This document shows positions 7,545 to 14,820 of a stretch of DNA of 33,780 bases, one piece after another. The stretch is from the NCBI GenBank assembly GCA_021773155.1, contig JAJFKQ010000111.1:1-33780 (forward strand), given 5' to 3'. Made by a program: the position numbers and the translations under genes. The DNA comes from Woeseiaceae bacterium. Its GTDB lineage: Bacteria; Pseudomonadota; Gammaproteobacteria; Steroidobacterales; Woeseiaceae. Position 1 is the stretch's first letter, and each line of letters begins with the position of its first letter. The notes under the pieces were generated by a model that saw nothing but the letters and a program-made list of their open reading frames with translations, was not told the origin of the DNA and made no database searches.

Positions 7545-9194
7545 CTACGAGCTCAGGTACCAAACGCCGGCCGCAGCACTCGAGATCATCACTCCAGCCA
7601 ACGATGCATGAGCGATAACCCTCAGTAAGCGTGAACGCCGATCTGATCGCGTTTCCACCACGGGAATGTTCGCCAATGGCGGAACCCCCAGCAGTGTACG
7701 AACATCCCTCGAATTCCTAACACTTCCGTCTGATACTTCCGCCAGCGCAAGAACTGCGATGGACAGCGCACCGGCCAGCACAATGCCCAGGGCCAGAATG
7801 CCAATCCTGTTTGGGCTCGAAGGTTCGCGCGGAACACGTGGTGGATCGATGGGCGTAAATTTCTCCCCCAATTGCTCAGTCTCGAGCTGGCTGGACATTT
7901 TGGCCGTCGCCAGATTCGCTTGAATCTGATCATGACGTTCAACCGCATCTTCATAGCGACGCATCAACATTCTGTATAGCCGTTCAATTTCCGGTACGCC
8001 CTTAAGTTCCTTTTCCAACGAGGCGATTTTCTTGACAAGGGCATCCTGGGTCTGGACGAGCCCGCTTAAAGAAGCGCTTCTTTCCCGAACCTCCGAATCG
8101 ATCAGACGCACAGCGGGGCTCGTGACCACGACCGCTGTGGATTGACCATCCTGATTCTGAGCCTCAAGTGCAGCCAAGGTTCTCTCCAAACGTCGCACGT
8201 CCGGATGATCTGCCGAGTACCTCTCAAGGGCCGACGCTAGTTGCTGCCGAACCTGGGTGATTACAATGGCCGAGTCGCCGCCATCTGTAACTCCGTCGAC
8301 CTGCTGAAGTATTTCAATCTCTCTACGTATGCTCAACACGTCCGGATGATTTGGCGCATACTTCGCACTTACCCGTGCGAATTCCTCTTGCAACTCTGCC
8401 ATTCTGTCAACCGCGCCACCAGCCTCGCTCATCGACAATCTTCGCTCATCTTGCAGATATCGGATGCGCTCCTCCTGCGTTCGGATCTGGCTCTTGACTT
8501 CGATCAGCTGCCTCTCCTCTCTTTCGAGAGACTGCAAATTGAACGTCGCATTCTCCGGCAACATCCCCTGATACTGGCTCTTGAAATTGGCGATCTCTCC
8601 GTCAATGCGATCTATCTCACCGAGATAGGCAGCTGATTGAGACTCCAGGAAAGAAACCGTTTCTAGCGTTTGCTCTTCCCTTGACCGCCTGTTTTCTTCC
8701 AAAAACAGTTCATTTACCTCAGTCGCCACGTCGCGCGCTAATACCGGGGATTCATGCCGAACAGCTACCGTAAACGCAATTGTCGCCAGACCGGGTCGGC
8801 CGGTACTTTGATTAAATACATCTGCACTAATGGATTCGATTACGATTGCGTCTTTCAACTTCGCGACCTTCGAAACTATCGATTCGTCGTCCTGTCCGTA
8901 GTCGTACAGCTTGTGACGCTGAATCAAGCCAGCGAGATTGTCGGTTGACATCACACGTTGCGATATGACTTGAATTCGCTCGTCCGCATAACTCGTTATG
9001 GTGGATTGCACCAGATCATCCGGGATGTTCTGTTGTTCTATCAGAATAGTCCCAGTCGACTCGTAAACTGACGGCAATCCGAATGCAAGCAACACCGTCA
9101 ATGACAGCAACGCGATAAACGTGTTTGCGAGGACGGTAAACCGCCGTCGCACCATTCCAAGAACTTCAGTGAAGCTGAGTGTGTCAGTATCCAA
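7545..9194 (-). CDS. Wzz/GumC-type polysaccharide chain-length determinant (co-polymerase)
   Basis: A 549-residue inner-membrane protein. A Wzz domain starts at residue 4, with a first membrane segment at about residues 20-42. A long periplasmic coiled-coil region follows, containing two GNVR-like stretches, each with a D/N-HPDV core (YAPNHPDV and YSADHPDV). The proline-rich motif PIDPPRVPREPSSPNR leads into a second membrane helix near residue 470, and a third hydrophobic helix ends the protein. There is no kinase domain, which is supplied by the next gene. It should form the periplasmic oligomer linking polymerase to exporter. The start is a TTG. The frame has a stop three codons upstream, and GGAGG lies about 12 bases before it. 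Confidence 0.9.
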   Translation of the reverse strand: MDTDTLSFTEVLGMVRRRFTVLANTFIALLSLTVLLAFGLPSVYESTGTILIEQQNIPDDLVQSTITSYADERIQVISQRVMSTDNLAGLIQRHKLYDYGQDDESIVSKVAKLKDAIVIESISADVFNQSTGRPGLATIAFTVAVRHESPVLARDVATEVNELFLEENRRSREEQTLETVSFLESQSAAYLGEIDRIDGEIANFKSQYQGMLPENATFNLQSLEREERQLIEVKSQIRTQEERIRYLQDERRLSMSEAGGAVDRMAELQEEFARVSAKYAPNHPDVLSIRREIEILQQVDGVTDGGDSAIVITQVRQQLASALERYSADHPDVRRLERTLAALEAQNQDGQSTAVVVTSPAVRLIDSEVRERSASLSGLVQTQDALVKKIASLEKELKGVPEIERLYRMLMRRYEDAVERHDQIQANLATAKMSSQLETEQLGEKFTPIDPPRVPREPSSPNRIGILALGIVLAGALSIAVLALAEVSDGSVRNSRDVRTLLGVPPLANIPVVETRSDRRSRLLRVIAHASLAGVMISSAAAGVWYLSS

Positions 9195-9294
9195 TTCTGT
9201 TCAATGCCTCCACCCAATCAAGCAACAATTCAGTCACATCCAATAACCAAATCTGTCAAAAATTAACGCCTTAAATCCAGGCTGGTTGCCGCCG

Positions 9295-9888
9295 TTATGG
9301 AACAACAACAACATCTCCACTTTCCAGAATAATGTTTTGCTCGAGGCGGCGACCTCTGATCACATCATCATACCGAAACTCGAGCGCAGTCTGCCCAGTA
9401 CTGGTCCGTCGTAGAATTCGAATGTTCTTCAGGTCCGCGAAAGGTGTTGTGCCACCGGCCATACTCAGGGCCTGCATCACATCAACGCGAGGGTTTACGA
9501 CGAATTCGCCGGGTTTGGCCACCTGACCGATGACGAAGACCTTATTTCCGTTAATTTCCATAACGGAAACAGTTACCAGCAAATCCGGAATGTAGCGTGA
9601 CAACCGCTCCGATAGTTCAACCCGCAGTTCTTCAACTGTCTTATTTCGGGAATTGATCTCGCCACTTAAAGGAAACGAAATTGCTCCATCGGGTCTCACC
9701 AGGACCTCTTTTTGTAATTCCGGTTCCTTCCATACAGATATAAATAACAAATCACCTGGCTGAATCTCATACGCTTCACCCGCCGCCGCGCGTTCCTGAG
9801 CTTGGGCGATACTGATTCCACACAGCGCGGCAATCAAAACAGAGAGAAGTTTTAGGTGCCTGATCGTCAATGTATGCCTCACTATCAT
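9295..9888 (-). CDS. Wza-like polysaccharide export protein (Poly_export plus SLBB), short form
   Basis: A 197-residue exported protein. The N-terminal signal peptide ends near AQAQE. A cysteine occurs in the hydrophobic stretch (AALCG) but does not fit a lipobox, so it is probably not a lipoprotein. The Poly_export domain begins at YEIQPGDLLFISVW and continues through VRPDGAISFPLSGEI. A SLBB domain follows with KVFVIGQVAKPGEF and the closing VILESGDVVVVP-type strand. The length fits the short exporters of GumB/exosortase-type loci rather than full E. coli Wza (about 380). It is the first gene of the reverse operon that continues with the co-polymerase 100 bases later, and would form the outer-membrane or periplasmic export conduit. 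Confidence 0.9.
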   Translation of the reverse strand: MIVRHTLTIRHLKLLSVLIAALCGISIAQAQERAAAGEAYEIQPGDLLFISVWKEPELQKEVLVRPDGAISFPLSGEINSRNKTVEELRVELSERLSRYIPDLLVTVSVMEINGNKVFVIGQVAKPGEFVVNPRVDVMQALSMAGGTTPFADLKNIRILRRTSTGQTALEFRYDDVIRGRRLEQNIILESGDVVVVP

Positions 9889-10101
9889 CTTGATATTCTC
9901 GATAAGCCGGACGAGTTGAATTAAACCATCGGACCGGAATCAAGCCGAGTGGTTCCAGTGCAGGACTGTAGAATATCCGAATGCACAATTCTATAGAAGG
10001 ATTTCTTCAGTTTCATTGCGTAACACCTGATTCTACATTCAAATTCTCACTGCGATCATTCCACCCGATTGATAGTGGATGACATAATATGTCGAATACG
10101 G

Positions 10102-10127
10102 CGAAAAAGCTCGACGCGCGCTTTTCG
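10102..10127. repeat. Inverted repeat in the divergent promoter region
   Basis: CGAAAAAGC (10102-10110) and GCTTTTCG (10120-10127) are complementary with one bulged A and enclose a 9-base spacer. The repeat overlaps the candidate -35 box at 10111, so it could be an operator. It could also be a chance hairpin. No T tract follows in a terminator arrangement. Confidence 0.35.
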
Positions 10128-10138
10128 TCACTTATAAT
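10111..10138 (+). promoter_or_regulatory. Candidate sigma-70 promoter of the 10277 operon
   Basis: A perfect TATAAT (10133-10138) is preceded at 16 bases by TCGACG (10111-10116), a 4 of 6 match to the -35 consensus. Transcription from here would leave a 5' leader of about 130 bases before the ATG at 10277. Confidence 0.45.
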
Positions 10139-10276
10139 CCACCCCGGCATAATATTGAAATCGGAGTCATTGCAATGGGTATCCCAACCCTACCTCGAAC
10201 AGAACTCATCATAAGAACTCGCGGCTGTATCACTCCATACCCCCTGAATCGAAGGTTTTTTGTCTAAAAAAACAAT

Positions 10277-11221
10277 ATGCTACGCCTGCTAAAGATTGTC
10301 GTTAGTGCCAGTTTAATCACGGTACTCGTTTGGAATGTTGAATGGAAAGAGATTTATTCTCACGTCCATGAATTCAATCCAGCACTTGCGTCGGCGGCGG
10401 CGCTTATACTAGCTCTGCAATATCCTCTCAGTGCCTGGAAATGGCAGCAATCGTTGCGGCTTCACGGCGTCGAATACCCTTTGGGTTTCTTGCTTCGCAT
10501 TCTTTGCATCGCGTTCTTTTTCAATAATTTCCTGCCAACGGCGATTGGAGGTGATGCGTACCGCGCGTATCGAACATTCGAACATGCAGATCGACCCGCA
10601 TACCCGATTTCCGCCATCTTTGTCGAAAGAGCTCTTGGCCTTCTGGTGCTCGTTATTCTTGGCTACATATCGGTGATTACATTGGTCGCAACCGGTACTC
10701 TGCCTTACAAGCAAGTAGTCATCCTGACTTCAATACCGGTCGGCGTGTTCTTTTTACTTCTCTTGATTGCGTGGCAAGCTGGTTTTCTGCTGGTAATCAC
10801 GAACAGGTTACGCAAAATAAAAAAATTGGAGCCACTGATGGAAAGTTTTCGAGTGATGCGGGCGAATCGCAAGCGCCTTTGGGGGCTTGTCGGTACATCA
10901 CTACTTTTTCAGGTAGCCGCCATCGGCTCGATCACTCTTCTTTTCTCCGCGCTGGCCTTGCCCGGAAAAGTCTTTGAAAGCGGATTCACCACCGCGGCTG
11001 CCGGCGTGGCCGGTGTGATACCGTTGTCCATCAATGGAATAGGAATCGTCGAAGGGTCGTTCGCCGTCGCTGCGACCCTCGCAAACCTGCCCTATGCCCA
11101 AGCTGTTGTTGTGGCTCTGTTTTTACGTGTCTTCGGCCTTGTATCCAGTATATTATTTGGGGTCTTGTATCTTTTTGAGCGTCGCACCAATAGCGCTATG
11201 AGTCGTGGGGATACTGCATAA
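10277..11221 (+). CDS. LPG-synthase-TM/AglD-like multi-pass membrane protein
   Basis: A 314-residue protein with about eight hydrophobic helices. It contains the family signatures FFFNNFLPTAIGGDAYRAY (residues 82-100) and the later GVIPLSINGIGIVEGSF segment, both typical of the lysylphosphatidylglycerol synthase transmembrane family (PF03706). In MprF this region flips a charged lipid, and in other polysaccharide loci its homologues are thought to move or handle lipid-linked sugars. Only the membrane domain is present, with no aminoacyl transferase domain. The ATG at 10277 has only a distant GAAGG upstream. The stop codon abuts the ATG of the next gene, so the two are probably co-translated. 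Since amino acid lipid chemistry occurs in this family, a link to the aminoacyl-ACP operon is conceivable but unproven. Confidence 0.8.
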   Translation: MLRLLKIVVSASLITVLVWNVEWKEIYSHVHEFNPALASAAALILALQYPLSAWKWQQSLRLHGVEYPLGFLLRILCIAFFFNNFLPTAIGGDAYRAYRTFEHADRPAYPISAIFVERALGLLVLVILGYISVITLVATGTLPYKQVVILTSIPVGVFFLLLLIAWQAGFLLVITNRLRKIKKLEPLMESFRVMRANRKRLWGLVGTSLLFQVAAIGSITLLFSALALPGKVFESGFTTAAAGVAGVIPLSINGIGIVEGSFAVAATLANLPYAQAVVVALFLRVFGLVSSILFGVLYLFERRTNSAMSRGDTA

Positions 11222-11836
11222 ATGAGTCATCTTCCCCATAAAACGCAGATTTTACTGCGGGCTGCCTTCAAAAACCCTTCAGAGCTACTTCGCATTGCGA
11301 AAATTGCCTGGACGTCGTTCCGTTACCGATGGATACGGCGTTGCACAGGTCGGAATACGGTAGTTGGTGAAGGAACCGTAATGGTCAATAGTGCCAACAT
11401 AAAAATAGGATCAAATTGCCTGCTTCAGGATCGAGTTTATTTGCGCGCTGGGATTGACGGTCATATTGTGATCAACGATGGCGCAGCATTGAATAGCTTT
11501 GTTCAAATGTACGGCCACGGTGGAATCGACATCGGCAAAGACACCCAGGTTGGCCCGAATTCTGTAATCACAACTACTGGGCACGATTATCTGTCCAGCG
11601 ACCTCGATAGTGATTTCGCTGCAATCACCATTGGAGAAAGAGTCTGGATCGGGGCAAATTGCACCATCATTGGAGGTGTCCATATCGGAGACCACGCAGT
11701 GATTGGAGCTGGCGCCGTAGTCACGAATGATATCCCCTCTCGCTGTGTCGCCGTTGGGGTACCCGCGCGGGTGATACGCTCATTCGATGCATCTGAAGCT
11801 TCCGATACCGAGAACAATGCTAACAAAATGGACTAA
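11222..11836 (+). CDS. Left-handed beta-helix (hexapeptide) acyltransferase
   Basis: A 204-residue trimeric O- or N-acetyltransferase of the WcaF/NodL/LacA type. Hexapeptide repeats run from about residue 60 (IKIGSNCLLQDRVYLRAG) to residue 185 and include VWIGANCTIIGGVHIGDHAVIGAGAVV. The catalytic histidine is probably that in TTTGHDY, and the GVPARVIR end is standard. It would acetylate or acylate a sugar using acyl-CoA. The ATG follows the previous stop with no gap (TAAATG) and the gene ends 10 bases before the AsnB-like gene. Confidence 0.9.
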   Translation: MSHLPHKTQILLRAAFKNPSELLRIAKIAWTSFRYRWIRRCTGRNTVVGEGTVMVNSANIKIGSNCLLQDRVYLRAGIDGHIVINDGAALNSFVQMYGHGGIDIGKDTQVGPNSVITTTGHDYLSSDLDSDFAAITIGERVWIGANCTIIGGVHIGDHAVIGAGAVVTNDIPSRCVAVGVPARVIRSFDASEASDTENNANKMD

Positions 11837-11846
11837 TCGATAGACG

Positions 11847-13778
11847 ATGTGTGGAATTGCCGGTTTAGTTGGAGAATATTCGGATAGTGTCGCGTCTGTA
11901 CGGCGAATGATCGACGCTTTGAGTCACCGCGGTCCAGACGACCACGGGATCTACGAAGGGTCCGGCGCCACGCTGGGACACCGAAGATTGTCCATCATCG
12001 ACCTCGGCGGCGGACACCAGCCAATTGTTGATCAGTCGCAGGGACTGAGCATTGTCTTCAACGGCGAAATATACAATTACCATGCGCTGCGCAAAGAGCT
12101 ATCGGACGAAGGGATTGAGCTAAAAACTGATTCTGACACCGAGGTCATCCTGAGGCTCTACCAAAGTCGTGGAAAGCGCCTGTTGCAGTCACTTCGCGGC
12201 ATGTTCGCATTCGCTATCTGGGACGAAAAAAAGCAGCAGCTGTTTGCCGCCAGAGACCACCTCGGTCAAAAACCGTTCTACTACTACGCAGACGAGCGCA
12301 AGTTCGCATTTTCCTCCGAAATAAAAGGACTCCTGGCGTTCGACCCTTCTCTTCGGGAGCTGGATCATCAGGCACTTGATCAGTACTTCTCGCTAAGGGT
12401 CGTTGCACCACCGTATAGCATGTTCAGAAGAGTCAGAAAGTTGCCACCCGCCCACTTTCTGACATTTTCCGCAAAGGGTGGTCTTAAGGTCGAGCCTTAT
12501 TGGTCACTTGAATTCGAGCCAAAGGATGACCGCTCTGAAGACGATATTCTGGATGGACTTGAGGAACGCCTTATTGAGGCAGTGCGCCTGCACGTAGTCA
12601 GCGATGTACCAGTGGGCGCCTTCTTAAGTGGCGGGCTTGATTCAACGTTGGTGACTGCGATTTTAATGAAACACGTCGCCGACTCGCCAATACCTACATT
12701 TACGCTTGGTTTGCCGCACCAAAACTATAATGAGGCGCCACTCGCGGCCCTCGTTGCAGCGAAATACGGCACCGAGCACCATGAGCGAACTGAGATCCCC
12801 TCACTCACGCGGCATCTACCGACCTTGATTCACCATTTGGATGAACCCTCCGATCCTCTGTCCATTTGCGTGTACATGGTCTCGGAAATGGCGAGCAAGC
12901 ACGTGAAAGTCGTCCTTGGCGGAGACGGCGGGGATGAATTATTCGGCGGATATGACCGGTATTATGGAAATCACTACGCTGGGTACTACGCCAAAGTTCC
13001 AAGATGGTTCAGATCGAATGTTATCGGTCCCGTTCTGCAACGTATCCCGGAAGGAACCTGGTACAAAAGCAAGGCGCACCAGCTGAAGTGGCTGCACCGA
13101 TTGTCTTTTAGCACCGGTGGCGCACGCTACGCGAAAAGCCTCAGCTATTTCTATTATGAGGGTCAGGCGAAGGAATTCCTTTATGGTCCCGCCTTGAAGC
13201 AGGCATTGGGGCAATTTGATGCAGAGACCCTGATCGCCAACGCCTATGACGCAGCACACGCGAGCGAACCGGTCGACCGCATGTTATCGGCTGACAGCCA
13301 GATCAGACTGCCGGACCATCCTGTAATGATCACCGACCGAATGACCATGGCACATGGCCTGGAGGCCAGAAGCCCGTTCATGGATCACAGCGTTGCGGAG
13401 TACATGGCCCAGGTCCCTGTGCGCTATAAAGTTCGTGGCCGTACACTCCGCTATCTTCAAAAACGCCTTGCCGAACGATATTTGCCTGAGGAACTGCTGC
13501 GTTTTCCAAAACAAGGGTTCTCGTCGGCCCTACCCTATCTCTTGAGGGACGAGTTCAAGCAATTGTTCTCGGTGTTCCTCACGCAACCCGTTCTGGTGAA
13601 AGCCGGTCTGGTTAATGCGGAGGCGGTAAAAATGCTGCTTGAGGAACATTTGGCGCAAAAGGCTGATCACGGCAACCGACTTTGGCTGTTGCTCAACGCC
13701 GAGGTTTGGTATCGGATGCTGATAGAGGGCCAGTCGCGCGATTACATTGCGGACACGCTCGAGAAAGGAAGAAGATAA
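11847..13778 (+). CDS. AsnB-like glutamine-hydrolysing amidotransferase
   Basis: A 643-residue protein with an N-terminal class II glutaminase domain (Cys2 in MCGIAGLVG, RGPDDHG, NGEIYNY) and a C-terminal ATP-pyrophosphatase synthetase domain (FLSGGLDST, then LGGDGGDELFGGYDRYY). Catalytic residues look intact. Such enzymes make asparagine, but in polysaccharide loci homologues such as WbpS-type proteins amidate uronic acid carboxyls of sugars. The UDP-sugar dehydrogenase at 20852 could supply such a uronic acid. The location between an acyltransferase and a glycan-related propeller protein favours sugar amidation. Housekeeping asparagine synthesis remains possible. Confidence 0.92.
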   Translation: MCGIAGLVGEYSDSVASVRRMIDALSHRGPDDHGIYEGSGATLGHRRLSIIDLGGGHQPIVDQSQGLSIVFNGEIYNYHALRKELSDEGIELKTDSDTEVILRLYQSRGKRLLQSLRGMFAFAIWDEKKQQLFAARDHLGQKPFYYYADERKFAFSSEIKGLLAFDPSLRELDHQALDQYFSLRVVAPPYSMFRRVRKLPPAHFLTFSAKGGLKVEPYWSLEFEPKDDRSEDDILDGLEERLIEAVRLHVVSDVPVGAFLSGGLDSTLVTAILMKHVADSPIPTFTLGLPHQNYNEAPLAALVAAKYGTEHHERTEIPSLTRHLPTLIHHLDEPSDPLSICVYMVSEMASKHVKVVLGGDGGDELFGGYDRYYGNHYAGYYAKVPRWFRSNVIGPVLQRIPEGTWYKSKAHQLKWLHRLSFSTGGARYAKSLSYFYYEGQAKEFLYGPALKQALGQFDAETLIANAYDAAHASEPVDRMLSADSQIRLPDHPVMITDRMTMAHGLEARSPFMDHSVAEYMAQVPVRYKVRGRTLRYLQKRLAERYLPEELLRFPKQGFSSALPYLLRDEFKQLFSVFLTQPVLVKAGLVNAEAVKMLLEEHLAQKADHGNRLWLLLNAEVWYRMLIEGQSRDYIADTLEKGRR

Positions 13779-13830
13779 ACGTGCAAAGCCAAAACGCAAT
13801 CGCACGGATTCATTTCGTGGCTAGTATATT

Positions 13831-14820
13831 TTGAGCTTGGTCCGGTCAGCAAAAAAGTTGCTAAAGCGTCTTCTTTGGAGAATTTCCCCAAAGACTGTTT
13901 ACCGCATGATCCCTGACGGCAAGACCCAATTTTCAATTGGTATCTACGCGGGGGAGTCACCCTTCAATTTGCAGCCGGCACCGATGGCTTCGAATCCGGT
14001 CCTGACGCCGATGGACATTACAGAAGCGCCGAGTGGCACAGTCGCCGACCCGTTCATGTTAAAGGTCGGTGGCGACTGGTACATGTTTTTTGAGCTGACA
14101 AACAGATTTAACAACAAAGGCGAGATTGCACTGGCAACCAGCCAGGATGCTGTCAATTGGAAATTTGAGCAGATTGTTCTCTCGGAACCCTTCCACATGT
14201 CGTACCCGTATGTCTTCGAATGGGACGGTGATTTCTACATGGTTCCGGAAACAGGAAGAGACAAATCTGTACGTCTGTACAAAGCGGGCCAATTTCCCCT
14301 GGGTTGGACATGCGTCGCAACTCTTCTGCAGGGTTCGAGATTTGCTGATAGCTCGTTATTCCGGTTCGGCGGGCTGTGGTGGCTGTTTACTGACGCGGGA
14401 GCCGATGCGAAATCTCCGACGCTGCGATTGTATTTTGCGACCGACCTCTTTGGCCCCTGGACGGAGCATCCGAACAGCCCAATGGCAGACGGTGATCCAC
14501 ACATTTCCAGGCCCGGCGGCCGCGTGGTTATCATCGATGGCACGCCCTATCGCTTTGCACAAAACGTATACCCTGTTTACGGAACAGAACTCCGTGCATT
14601 TGAAATCTATGAGCTTTCGACTACGACGTACGGGGAAAGACAGGTTGGTGACGGGCCAATAATGGGCCCCGGCTCAGACGCATGGAATCGGCACGGAATG
14701 CATCATATCGACCCACATCTTCTGCATGATGGCTCATGGCTAGCCTGTGTTGATGGCTGTATTCGACGAGACTTTGACGAGTCTCTGCTTTCGCCGGTTG
14801 ACCCGTCATCAAATGACTAA
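13831..14820 (+). CDS. GH43-like five-bladed beta-propeller protein (GINT1 N-domain type)
   Basis: A 329-residue protein resembling the N-terminal propeller domain of plant glucosamine inositolphosphorylceramide transferases, a domain also found in bacterial glycan loci. Blade-like repeats include VADPFMLKVGGDWYMFFEL, SYPYVFEWDGDFYMVPETG, FADSSLFRFGGLWWLFTDA and DPHISRPGGRVVIIDG. Acidic residues at blade starts (ADPF, ADSS) recall GH43/GH32 active sites. There is no signal peptide, so it is probably cytoplasmic, which argues against a degradative glycosidase. Its reaction is unknown. The start is a TTG at 13831 because an in-frame stop lies three codons upstream. Its end overlaps the GT39 gene by 8 bases. 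Confidence 0.68.
   Translation: MSLVRSAKKLLKRLLWRISPKTVYRMIPDGKTQFSIGIYAGESPFNLQPAPMASNPVLTPMDITEAPSGTVADPFMLKVGGDWYMFFELTNRFNNKGEIALATSQDAVNWKFEQIVLSEPFHMSYPYVFEWDGDFYMVPETGRDKSVRLYKAGQFPLGWTCVATLLQGSRFADSSLFRFGGLWWLFTDAGADAKSPTLRLYFATDLFGPWTEHPNSPMADGDPHISRPGGRVVIIDGTPYRFAQNVYPVYGTELRAFEIYELSTTTYGERQVGDGPIMGPGSDAWNRHGMHHIDPHLLHDGSWLACVDGCIRRDFDESLLSPVDPSSND

Larger units (their letters stand above)
9889..10276. other. Divergent intergenic regulatory region (388 bp)
   Basis: This gap separates the export operon (- strand) from the decoration and assembly operon (+ strand) and should hold both promoters. It is AT-rich toward the right. No open frame longer than a few dozen codons looks real. 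A plus-strand promoter candidate and an overlapping inverted repeat are listed separately. I did not find a convincing minus-strand promoter or a riboswitch fold. Confidence 0.6.

Noticed and set aside
9889-10000. Longer N-terminal frame overlapping the exporter start
   Set aside because: The frame at 9776-9988 on the minus strand is out of phase with the exporter and lacks family features; the ATG at 9888 gives a proper signal peptide.
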